Origin: Marthasterias glacialis
Taxonomy: Eukaryota > Echinodermata > Asteroidea > Forcipulatida > Asteriidae
Direction of reading: 5' to 3'
Assembly (NCBI GenBank): GCA_911728455.2
Contig: OU452238.1
Location: forward strand, 11,294,065-11,358,064
Length of the DNA stretch: 64,000 nt
The notes below the pieces were generated by a model, which searched no databases, was not told the origin of the DNA, and saw nothing but the letters and a program-made list of their open reading frames with translations. A program made the translations under genes and the position numbers. Shown here piece by piece: positions 1-13,300 of this stretch. The stretch's first letter is position 1. Every line of letters begins with the position of its first letter.

Positions 1-1384
1 GGGGATAAAAAGTGACATATTTTTCCATAACTGCAGTACTTCGAAGTGAAACGTTTCTCAAAATGCATTATACTATCCAAAGCTGCTGTACTTCTTACCA
101 AGTAAGTTTTTATTGCCAACAATTTTCAGAGTCATAACCAAACGTATGCAATGCCTTTAAGTGTATGTGAGGTCCTTTTTCTACGGTAAGTTTCCTGCTG
201 ATGTGCACTTTAGTGGCCAACAGGGGAATTTCTGGTCAGTAATGTGGGGACATAGATGTGGTAGCCTAAGAATGTGTTTGTACTAAGAAATGGTATTGTG
301 GAGAGCCTTAAATGACAGGGTATTATGGGCCACCTTTTTTCGGTATTCACGGGTGGAGAACAAAGCTTGTATAAACGTTAGAGTTGATTACCTTTCCACT
401 GTTTATGTTTCTCCTAAAACTGTTCACACACTTGGTTTAATTTGTGTAATCTTTGAGTGTGTTGTTAGTCACCCCTTGTAGTAATAATTGGCTTCAGACA
501 GCAGCCTATAGCACTGCAAGGGGCATCATCAGCTTTTGGTTGTGCTCTCCCATTATTTTGGTAGTTTAATTGCCTGGTTTGAACGAGTTATTACTGCTAT
601 GGACTCGGTCTTTAAAGCTATTTTGATCTCAATCTGCAACTTTCTTGGGTACTGTGTTTTGGTATTGGGTTAGCTTTTACTGTGATTTGTTTGTTTTATT
701 TATTTTCTTTTAAGCTGTGTTTCATTGACTTTCTTTGCTTTCGGTCACTTTTGATCAATAGAGTGTTTTATGTCTGTGTTTTTTTGTTTTTTTTGCTGTT
801 AAAGAAACCTACAATCGCGAGTCACTGTCCCACTTCATGAATTTCCTTGCCTCTTGACCCTGTTCGATCTGTATTAGTTATAAACATGGCACGTACAACA
901 CTTATGCTGGGCTTATGTACGCGTCGTAGCACATAAAACGAACTCTTGTGACCTAACATGCATAATACATTAGCAACCGACCAATCGGGACGCCTCGCTG
1001 TGGCTCCCTATTCAGCATGTGGTACGGGGAAAAAAATCGCAGACGGCTCTCTGTGCAGGGGCGACTTTACTAGAGGCGAGATAACTTGCACTACATAGTA
1101 CATGTACAAGAATTACGTTGTGGATATCTGTATCCGTTCATGCATGCACGACGCCGTCGGCAGCACTCGCTCCCCATCGAAGAGACTGACTCGACTCTCA
1201 ACTCCACACACTGAAATCAGCCAGTGTGGATGTGAGGGATTGTATGCAACATCACCAGAGCCGGAGCAGTGGACGAGGTGTCGAGCAGAACAGAAATCCC
1301 GCTTTTATTTGCACGTTGGCTAATAATTGGCCTAGTTAATTGCTAGCAGTCAAAATAATACTATAAAATAATAGTAGTTTCACT
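1..1384. other. Unrecognised flank upstream of CS
   Basis: No exon, RNA gene or known repeat is recognised. The short reading frames at 290-481 and 1102-1323 show no family resemblance. The stretch from about 820 to 1320 is richer in C+G than the rest and lies just before the citrate synthase start, so it probably holds the CS promoter and 5'UTR. No clear TATA box is placed at a suitable distance; a TATAAAAT at about 1362 lies only some 20 bases before the ATG, too close to act as a normal core promoter. Confidence 0.3.
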
Positions 1385-4300
1385 ATGTCTTTGCTGAAGG
1401 TGTTATCGAGACGAACATTTCTCCAAGCCAAAGTAAGTCAAGTGTGGTCATCATTCATGGCCATACCATCAACATATGGGCATGGGCAGCAGGTGATCTG
1501 GGTGTCGAAAGAAGGGACATTTTTTTATTAAGTACAAACCTAGAGTCTAGACCCAGTAAGTAGTAAATGGGGCGCTGTACTCCTTTTATTGAGATTTTAA
1601 CTTTAACGCTCGTATTAGCTTGTACGACCGATAAAGTGAAAAAAAAGGAGTAGGCCTAACGTTAGTTTACAGTGCCCCAGTGAGTTAGAACTTACTGACT
1701 GGGCTGCAGGGTCTACATACATTACAAACTGTTATTTAATCCTGTCATATTAATTATTATTATGATACTGTCCGAGTTACTGCAATAGGAAAAGTACTGG
1801 ACCCTACATTCTATGGAAACAGGTCAATGTGCCCCAATTATTGTACCCAAGTCCCAAGTCAACTTGTACCCAAGTTACCCGGGTAAACTAATAGTTTGTA
1901 CCCAAGTCAACTTGCACCCAAGTCAACTTGCACCCAGAATGAACAAAATGATGCAATGTGCTGCCACGGTGGAGACATGTGTGCAGCGTGAATTTACCCG
2001 TCGGCATGACGATCTCGAGACAGAATTAAAATGACATCATCCTGAAATAGAATGTGTTGCCTATTTTAAATGTAACAAACTAGTCACTGCTAGTTAGCGT
2101 CACGAAATTACGTAATTTAATTATTAAGGAAGTCCCTATTTTCATGTTTTTCTTTTAATTAAGGATTTTACTACTATTAAATTCTGTAGCTTTTCATATT
2201 CTATATTATGGAATTTAGAAAAAAACTTACTTTTTTGTGTGAGTTTTTTAAGGAAAACAACAAAAAGAAAAGAAAGTTTTCCTAAATTAAATTTTTAAAT
2301 TAAACCGGTAAGAGTTGTCTTGGGTGCGGGTTGACTCCGGTACGAGTTGACTTGAGTATGAGTTGACTCGGGTATGAGTTGACTCGGGTACGAGATGACC
2401 CGAATTCCATTCTACAACGCTTTTTAACATTTTGACTTTAACATTTTGACATTATCTGGCCAGATAACGTCAAAATGTCATAAAATTAAAATTTCGCCAT
2501 ATAAATGTCAAAATGTTAAAAAACGTACTTTTTACTTGTACATGTAGTACGTTGTAGGGGTCCAGTTTAAAAGTGTAGTAGGCCGCTTTTCCCGCATTAT
2601 TCAGTGCTTTTTGTCATGCAGCGGCCGTCGTTCAGGACCATTCAGTTTTTCGCACACACTCCCTCTGTTTTCCCTTAGGTGCTGTGTTATTCTTGACCCG
2701 TGTGCTTAATTACCGCAACGGCCACACTTTGGTGGTGTTTCTCAAATCTTACATGCAGCAGCTGTTTAGTTTGTTAGTGAACCCCACAAAGTTGTTTTTC
2801 CGGACTGAGTCGTTTGCTTACTCTACTGTGCACATGATCCCCATTATTCTATATCCATGACGATCAACATTGGCCTATATACCACAGCCCATCACAGTCA
2901 CTGAGCTACACTGGACCCAACAATGCTTTGATTAACACTGGACATTATCTGGCGAGTGAATGCTCATGTGTTTGTTTGTATACTCTGTAACAAATTCAAA
3001 TTTCAAAAACAGGGAGTAACAAAAAACTGCTCCAAAATCCATTAAAGACCTCAACAATATACTTTAAAATCACCTGAACTACGATGGAGATGTTGCCGGT
3101 TATGACGGTACGATTGTGTCAGATTAGACTAGCCACTTTATATCCCCAACTATCTATACCCTTCCTCCCCCTTCATTTCACCCAACACCGACCGCTCTAA
3201 GCCCGATCTTCAGATCGGGCAACTTGGCTTGTTACCAATATTAGCAAGTTAAACTTTGGGACTATGCCATGTGTGATCTTAACCAGATTTTATGTTCAGT
3301 GTGGTTTATCACTTATTTGTTTATAATATCTGCATCACTGTGACTGACTGGAGAGGTCCAAGCATCATGACCATTAGTCATTCTTACTTGGGCAGGAAAC
3401 AAAGCGTTTTCACGTGATACATGATACATGTACGTGGAGAGGTAACACAGAATTTTAAGTAAATTATGGCACTCTATGGAGATGCAGTTTGATTTGATTA
3501 TGTACACTGTACACTAAACGTACACAATGCTTGTATTCCAAAAGTGCATTACATTGTACAAACTGAATTTGTTAAGTTAAGTAAGTATACATGTGCATAG
3601 GTATAAATTAGGGCCCAGAGAGGGACATAGTGTTGTATCGCTAAAGATTTTATTCATTTTTTACCCTTTGTAATTTAAAATGGTGGGTATAGCTGTTTTG
3701 TTTATTGTTTAACTTTAATTTCACAAACCAGATTTGTTTTCTTCAAAAGGTAAAAAAATGTCCATCACATTGTAACAAAGACACTGGTCCACCGCCCTGT
3801 TACATCTGAAACTTGTGGCTTATTTTTGCCATATATCAGTAGGTCTTACCATGGTTGTACACATCACATGATCGCCCCTTACAATGTAACTGTTAACCCA
3901 ATAAGATTGAATAAACTGTCTGGGTATTTCTGAGTATTCTTGTAGTTTAAAGTTTTGAAACATTATGTACATCAATATCTTTTTTGGAAGAGTAAATTCA
4001 TCACCTTCTAGTTTACAATAAGCACAAGTAACCCGTGAAAATGTCCTAAAAATGGTCACATTTTCAAGAGAGAAACAAAATTGAACAATGGTTTGTCAGG
4101 ATTTTGCACAAAATCAAATCAACTGAATATTTCAAGCACAATTGTCTCTCATATGGATCTTGGGTAAGTTGTGTGAATGAAATGATGTGGGATAAACGTG
4201 ATGAAGGGTAAAGCCTCAGCTCAACATTGGCAAATGGTCTGTAAATACTTCCATTCTTTGAACAAATCAAGATATACATGTATGTAATAAAACCAATCTG

Positions 4301-7300
4301 AAAATCTGGGAACATTTATGTTTTCCTTCCTACCAATGTTGAGCTGGGGCTTTAAGTCTGCCAAATTTGACTAATTATTAAGACACATAGTGGATTAAAG
4401 TGTTTTATATGCAAACATATACATGTAATTTTTCTGTATAATACACAAGTTGAGAAAAAGAACTTTGATGCCTACATGTATACATAGACTTGTTTATTGT
4501 TGACCTGAAATCCATGGTTCCTCATATACATGTACATACAGCCAGACAGACATCAAAGTTTACAGTTCAAGTACACACAGGGTGCATTGTGTAATGCATG
4601 TTGTCACTGTTTTCACAAAGTGACGAATCAGCCCCCAGCCAAGACCCTTGTTTTAGAAAATCACATCCAAGCTGCTGTTTTGGAGTAACTGTTTTTACTT
4701 TAAAAGTACACTACCAAAATAAAGCTGATTTCTGACAACATATTAAAGAACTGTCAATATTTGTTGATGTTGATTTGATAATTCCTAGACTTATTTATCG
4801 CTTTGTGAAAATGAAAAGACAAGACCTACCTGCAGAAAACTGTGTACAGAACTTTGCATGTGTGATTTGTAACTTTGTGAAAACGTTAAACTTCATGTGA
4901 TTCACAGGATTTGCCACTTTGTGAAAACTCAAAATAGCAAATATAGTGATTCACTGGTCATGCTAATTAATGTTTACGATAATTACATGTTAGGTTCTGA
5001 AACTTTGTGAAAAATTTCAACGGTAACAAAGGTTTCAAGAATTTGTATGAAAACCAATTCACAAAGTTTTTGGATGGATTCGCCACTTTGTGAAAACGCC
5101 TGATGATACGTGTCTGTAAATACCCACATAAATGTACAAGAATGAAGAATTTGTGTTATATAATTCAACTTTATTTTTATTTTTATTTTTTAAATAGTCC
5201 TCCCTTGACACTTCACTGTGTATGAGGTACAAGTCCAGCATTGTCATTATGTTTGAAAAAGTTGAATAGTTTCATCTGAAAGCTCATGGAAGTTCATACA
5301 TTGTACCAGTACCAATCCTGTCAAAGTTTAGAAAATAGCATTGGAGGACCCTTCAACTCATTGTTGTTTAGTTTGATTGCTGCATTGAAAAAACATAAGC
5401 CTAATTATTGTACACAAAGTCACTGACAAAACACAATCAGCGTCAGAGGTTTTGTGTGCCCTTGGGTAAAACCAAGTTATCAAAGTTAGTGTTCATTGTC
5501 TTCACTAAAATATAAGTTCCAAATTTTATAAAATGTTCATAGATGGTCGTGTTTATCTAAAACATGGTAAACAGAGCATGAGAATTAACTTGCTCTTCCA
5601 TAAAAACACCAAGGATGATAAATGTACAGTGTACTTTGTTGAAATTTGTTTCAGTTTTTTACTGCTTTTAACTTATCCTATTTATACTTTTTTTAATAGA
5701 ATGTCTTACCATCGCTAGCATGTGGTACAAGGAATGTCTCTGATTCAACAGTAAGTATGACTTGTAAATGGAGTTATTGCAATTTGTATAATTTTTTACG
5801 ATGGCTTGTCTTAATATGTTCTGTATCCCAAAGTAGTAATTCATATGAATATATATTGTAGCGCTATCCTGTATTCAAACTCTTACATGTGTTTTGCAGT
5901 ATTATTAATGTTTGTATGTATTTATTGTCCTCCAATTTCATGTGAGATGTTTGCATTTAATGTAATTTAAGAATTTAATTTTTTTAGAGAGAATACCGTT
6001 CAATCGAACATCTTTTCAAGGGTGACCAGAAAAAAAGTACTGCCTACATGACATGTACGTTAAAAATAATTTTGAAAAGGTAATTTACAAGATTTCAAAT
6101 TTAATTACAATGATAAGAGAACAAAGTACTTGAGAAAAAAACATTTGGATATTTAAAGATTATTTGTAACTAGACTTTGAAAATTGAATCTGATTGATTT
6201 GCTCAGAATCTGAAGGATGTGATGGCCGACTTGGTGCCCATGAAGCAGAAGGAAGTGGTATCATTTCGTAAGAGTCATGGTACTAAGGTGATCGGTGAAG
6301 TCATGGTGGATCAGGTATACTTTTTACCATTTTGTACATGTACATATACATCATGTTTACTGTTTGTAGCAACTTTTAATTGCCAACAAAATGTCATTTT
6401 TACTCCTCAGCCCCATAGGCTGAAGGGTTGGCGTCTGTCTGTCCGGACGTCTCTCCAGGCACTTTCGTTTCCGGACAGTAACTTTCAGTTAGAAGTGACA
6501 TTTGGACTTGTAACTTGGATGGGGGTTGCCCTTGGAGGAAGGAAGGTTGGGATCGTTTTGGGGTTGAAAAGGTCAAAGATCAAGGTCACAGTAATGAGTT
6601 ATAGGCCGTACATGACTTCTGGACCATAACTCCAGTTAGAAGTGACATATTTAGGGAAAGGACAGTTGGGATTGTTTTAAAGGTGAAATGGTCAAAGGTC
6701 ATCTTCAAGGTCACCCTGGTGAGTGAAGGTTAAAGATTTCGGAACTATAACTCCAGTTAGAAGTGACATTTGGACTTGGGTTGGGGGTTGCCTTTAGGGA
6801 AAGGACAATTGGGATTGTTTTGAGTGTGAAATGGTCAAAGGTCAACTTCAAGGTCACCCTGGTGAGTGAAGGTTAAAGATTTCAGAACTTTAACTCGAGT
6901 TAGAAGTGACATTTTGCCTTTCACTTACTTGGGAAAGAAAAGTTGGGATTGTGTTGGGGTGAAAAGTCAAATGTCCAGGTCACAGTGCTGAGGTCTAGGA
7001 ACATGTGGTTTGTGGATCTTCATGCCTCTTTGGTTGTACAATGTAAAATAATAATAACAGCATCGCTGTTATTTTCAGAAATCTACTTTCTTCCCTCAAA
7101 ATTGTTAACTTTTAATTTTCGTTTGATAGCTTAGTTATCAGGGAGATGTATTTGTAGGAACAGAAGCATTTGAGGAAATCGGCCGGGACAAATGAACTTA
7201 TGTATTGGGCCCATCAGGAAATGATGTACATGTTCATCTTAGGTCAAGAGATAAACAAAATACTTAATTACCGAGTTTAAACAACATTAAAAATGCAACC

Positions 7301-10300
7301 AGCTTCACATAAATATACATGTATTTAATTCTTACATTCTTACTACCTGTCTGTAAACTTGTGATTTTTTTTTACTTTAATCTTTCATCATTTGTTTGAA
7401 TTAAGCTCTATGGAGGTATGCGTGGTATCAAAGGTTTAGTCACAGAAACATCCGTCTTGGATCCAGACGAAGGAATTCGTTTCCGTGGGTATACAATTCC
7501 TGAATGTCAAGAACTGTTGCCTAAAGCTCCAGGAGGTAGCGAGCCAATTCCCGAAGGATTATTCTGGCTGTTAATGACTGGAGATGTACCAAATCAACAA
7601 CAGGTAATAAAACAATCATTTAGACATATTTAGTTTTATTTGAATTATAGAGTAATGTAAAAATCAATTTATTTAAATGTGCCTTTGTGGAGGGTGGTTG
7701 TGGAGATATTTGAATAAAACACGTGCTACACCTTGGATTCAGAGTACTTGAGTTTATTAACTGAAAATAGTGAACGTTGCACAGGCAATGGCAAGGATGG
7801 CAACACACCTGTCTTGGTTCAACATCCTTATACATAGGTCATGATCAACATACTAACAAAGCCTTGACATTGTAACCATGAGATGCGGCAAAGGTTTTGG
7901 TAGATGCAAAATTAGTAAAATACTTTAAAAGTCAATATTGCATTTCTAATTGACTTTTTAAAACCTTGTTTTCATAGATAACATGTACAGTGTACATACA
8001 TGTTGGTATCATAATTGATTAATTACGTTTAATGTACATTGTAGCTCTACACATTCACTTGCACATCTGACATGTACATGTAGGTATCTGGTACTAGTTT
8101 GTTACTACATGCAACATGTATGGACCACACCTGTCAATCAAGCTCTTAAAACAAACCTCTCTGTGGGTTCCTTCAAGTCAACCTTTAAACAATATTGTCT
8201 CTCTCATTGTGTTGCATTGACTCTGCTCCATTGTACTATTTCTCCATTCTCATTGAATAGCCCATGTTTTTCCTGTACTTTTTTTCCCCCCAATTTGGTT
8301 TTCGCTTGTTTGCATTTAACACCCTCTGCCCCTTTAAGTTCTAGTTATCTTTGGCCAGTTGTTTATTTTGTTTTGTTTTTGGTTCTCTTTTCAGCTAGTA
8401 TAATGTTCCATTAACTTCATTGTTATCACATCCTTTTTATTGTGTAGTAGTCATGGTTTTGTCTGTGTTGTAGCAGTGTATTTATGATTAAATAGAATTA
8501 TTGATGATAAATGGTGTCTGTATAAGCTCAAGTGATGAGCTATAATTATGTTTAAGCAGACAGCAGTTAACTAAATGCAGTTACGTAATGTTGCGCACAT
8601 GCAATGTCGACACATGCAACATGCACGCATGTGTTGGCCATAATGGCTGATGTATGTGAGATTTGAGAAACACAACAAAAGTGTGGCCTTTGCAGTAAAC
8701 AAGCACACAGGTCAATAATAACGCAACAACTCAGAGAATACAGAGGGAGTGCATGCTGATAACTTAGTTGTTTTTTTTTGCTGCATGACAAAAAATAAAT
8801 GCTGAAAAGCCTCGATTCACCCGTGACACAAAAACAACGTTTGGCAGAACTGGAAGGGCGATAACGACACCCTCTGGATTTTTCCCTACACATAGATACT
8901 CCTCCTTCAGACATGACACTATTTCTTCTCAATTTGAGAAATCAGATTGCATCATGATATGAAAGTTTACACGCAGTATGCTAAACGTTAAATGCATCCC
9001 CCATTAGTATAGTAAAAACCCGTGCAAGTTTCAAATTTGCGCGCCCAAGTGTTGAACTTGTCCGGCAGGCTTAAAATACACAATTATAGCCCCCCCCAGG
9101 TGACCCCAGTAAGAAAACATAAAGCCATGTTATTGAGTATGTCAAAATAAACAAGTGGAAAGTTTCATACCATATGGTAGCAATGGTAACAGCTGACCCT
9201 CGATAACAATTTTTTGTTTACCTGTGCTATTTTTAAGTTTTCTATTTTATAATTAACATTAACAATTCAATGCAATTTTGCCTCTGGCAACAAATCTGAA
9301 TTTTAATAAACCATGAATATTGCAATGATAGTATTTGGACAACAATCACAGAAATTATGGGAAACATAACTTTATTTTTTTTTGTATATATTTGTTGACA
9401 GGCTGATGCAATTTCTAAGGAGTGGGCTGCTCGTGGTTCTGTTCCTTCCCATGTAGCTCAGATGTTGAATAACTTCCCATCTACCTTACATCCTATGTCA
9501 CAGTTTAGTGCAGCAATTACTGCAATGAATAGTGATAGTAAATTTGCAAAGGCATATACCGATGGTGTCAATAAGGCATCTTACTGGGAGGTAGGTAGTG
9601 TTACAATCTTCATGTCTTTCACTTTGTAATAGCAAATCTACAAAGATACGAAAGCTTGTTTTTTACTATATACAGTCGAGTCTCGTTAATACGAGCTCGG
9701 ATGTTACGAGGTTCTGGTTTATACGAGGTATTTTGCCGGTCCCGAACTGCCTCGTGCGTGTTTTAATGCATTTAAATACGGATAATACGAGCACGGTCAT
9801 AACGAGAACACGGTTAATACAAGGTATTCTTGCGGTCCCGTAACGAGCAAATGTATTGTTTGTCTTACTTTTATAGCGTGTTTGGGGAATGAATAGTTGG
9901 GCATCGATAGTTTACCTTCATTGAGGTGAAAAACTGACGTCCCAGCCTTTCAAAACATGTGCTACCACTCCGTTGATTATGATCATTAGAGGTGCTATTT
10001 GAGCGCTGACAATGGTACCAGTCTGTTGAATGGTAGTACAACGCAGATAGAGGTGGACACCAGACCGTTTATTGTTCGCTGGTATCCCGCCTTAGAAATG
10101 AGCTATCTCGCATTACTGTGACCTTACTAAGGTGTGAAAACCAATGAAAATCAACATTCAACTTGTCATGTTGGCCGTTGCGATCGAAACTTGGCTGCCA
10201 AGAACGGCAAGTTAAAGTCATATGTGCTCTTTTTTCAGTCATGAAAAATGTAAATTGTTTTCATAAATTGTCTTTTGAAATAAATTAATTCAATCAAAAC

Positions 10301-13300
10301 AGTTTTATTTGCCCAAAATGTTGTATGTTTGTATGGTAGATGTACATGTATATGATCACAGTTATGCAGTGTCCATTGCAGTACGGGTGCATTTATACAT
10401 GTGCGTCCATTATGTCATGCAATGTGCATTGTTAATACCGCGCTCGGACAATACGAGGTTCGGTTAATATGAGAAAAACGGGCCAGTCCGGCGGACCTCG
10501 TATTAACGAGAGTCGACTGTATATTACAAACAATTGTAATTATTACATACTATTACAAGATAACATGTACATATGTACTATTTACTAACGGTTTAATATT
10601 ATCAATTTCAAATTATCTGCCTAAAAACTAAGAAAACTATAAACTAAAAGAATGGAATCAAAGTTGTGTACAGAATCAACACCAATAGGAGTCTGAGGAG
10701 TAGTAGTAAACATTCTTAAATACTGATGTCATAACATTGCAACAGTTATCGAATAATCATTATTACATTTAACATAGTACATGTATCATACAGTTATCAA
10801 AGTATTATTGTGGTTGTAGTATCATTATTACGGTTATCGTAGTGTCAATATTGCGGTTAGCGAAGTATCATTATTGCAGTTATTGCAGTTATTGCAGTAT
10901 CGTTACTGTGGTTATCGTATCATTGCGATTATCGTAGTGTCATTACTTAGGTTATCATAGTATCATTACTGCGGTTATCATAGTATCATTACTGCGGCTA
11001 TCGTAGTATCATTACTGCAGCTATCGTAGTATCATTACTGCAGTTATCATAGTATCATTACTGCAGTTATCGTAGTATCATTACTGCAGTTATCGTAGTA
11101 TCATTATTGTGGTTATCGTAGTATCATTACTGCAGTTATCGTAGTATCATTACTGCGGTTATCGTAGTATCATTACTGCAGTTATCGTAGTATCATTATT
11201 GTGGTTATCGTAGTATCATTACTGCGGTTATCGTAGTATCATTACTGCAGTTATCGTAGTATCATTACTGCGGTTATCGTAGTATCATTACTGCGGCTAT
11301 CGTAGTATCATTACTGCAGTTATCATAGTATCATTACTGCAGTTATCGTAGTATCATTACTGCAGTTATCAGAGTATCATTATTGTGGTTATCGAAGTAT
11401 CATTATTGTGGTTATCGTATCATTACTGCAGTTATCGTAGTATCATTATTGTGGTTATCGTAGTATCATTACTGCGGTTATCGTAGTATCATTATTGCAG
11501 TTATCGTAGTATCATTACTGCAGTTATCGTAGTATCATTATTGTTGTTATCGTAGTATCATTACTGCAGTTATCGTAGTATCATTACTGCAGTTATCGTA
11601 GTATCATTATTGTGGTTATCGTAGTATCATTACTGCGGTTATCGTAGTATCATTACTGCAGTTATCGTAGTATCATTATTGTGGTTATCGTATCATTACT
11701 GCGGTTATCGTAGTATCATTACTGCGGTTATCGTAGTATCATTACTGTGGTTATCGTAGTATCATTACTGCGGTTATCAGCTGATGAGAAATTGTTGTGT
11801 TAAAAATACAATTGGGTGCCCGTCAAAGGCCCTGATGCGCCGTGCTGTTTTATTACTTGGAGTGTCTGAGTTTTCAAATGTTGACAGCTATGAATAATAA
11901 GTTATTTATAGTTTGCATATGATTTAAAATATAACTTGATGTAGTGATGTATCTTTTTCTGAAAAGATGATGTTAGATGTGTTGTTTTTGATGTATTGAT
12001 ACTAATAATTTGTATGATTTATGTGGTTGTTGGTAGTATGCATACGAAGATGCTATGGATCTGTGTGCCAAGCTAACTACAGTTGCTGCAACTATCTACC
12101 GTAATCTATACAGAGAAGGTGACAGTGTATGTCCCATTGATGTCAATCTGGACTGGTCAGGAAACTTTGCTGCAATGCTGGGCTATGAAGATAAAATGTT
12201 TCAAGAACTCCTGAGACTCTACCTTACCATTCACAGGTAAATCTCTCAATTTCTTTGTTGGTCATTTCCTGAACAGTTTGCGACATATTCAGAGATATGA
12301 TTTATATGAAATAACATGCACTGTGAAGTTAACATCCGTTTATAAGTGATCAAGTATTAATGTACACTTTCTCATGACAGTGACCATGAAGGGGGAAATG
12401 TTAGTGCACATACTGTTCACCTGGTTGGGAGTGCACTATCAGATCCATACCTCAGTTTAGCTGCTGGAATTAATGGTCTTGCAGGACCATTACATGGATT
12501 AGCTAACCAGGTTAGTATTCAGGTCATAATTGTGTACAAGGCAAAGGTTAAGTTTGGGCAAAGAGTTTAGCTTGGAATGTGTGGCATTCTGTGAGGTTCC
12601 CTACCGAGGGACAAAGGGTTTTGTACATCATATGACTTATGAACAGACTAGATGAACAGTTCAGTGAAAATAGAAGAAATCAATTTACAAAATCAGTTTA
12701 ACTAATATTGCTTAACTTGCATTGCTAACATTAGATGATGACAGACATAATACTGCAACATTCCTCTGAGTATTCAGAAAGATGATAAAGTAAGTTATGT
12801 TTATGTAATCTTTCGGACAAAATATGTATTTTCCTGTTCATATCACATTGTAATTAACAACCCTGTAACATTTCCAAATAAAAAGGGAAATGTCTCAGTT
12901 TTGGCTACAGGGTCTTTAGGATACAGGAACAAAATTGGTTGAATACATTTTTATTACAAATGTTCAAGAACAACTTTAAAACATCAAATGATCTTTTTGT
13001 TCCTCTTACCTACATTTTCAAGGCTAACCTCCTTCAATGTCTTAAACACTTTCAACAATGTCTTAGTTTGATACAATGAGGACTTGTTGATGTTCACAAC
13101 AAAACATACATGGCACAATACCAAGCAGTCTCTCCAACCTACCAGTGTGTGCATTACAGTTGAGTGGTCCACATATATTTTGCTTGAAAATATGGTTGGT
13201 GTCTGATTGTCTTGTAGAGATATTCATGTAACACGCCGGATGTCTTCTGTATACATGACCATGTTAATGTACAGGGTCACTCTTCGTTTTTGTGATGTCA

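Noticed and set aside
1102-1323. Short coding gene upstream of CS
   Set aside because: Its composition reflects the CG-richer promoter-like DNA, and no family or splice signal supports it.
6219-6629. Separate 136-codon gene
   Set aside because: It is CS exon 3 read past its GTATAC donor into an intronic repeat.
10789-11782. CRISPR-like array in CS intron 5
   Set aside because: The 23-bp units are contiguous with point variants and no spacers.
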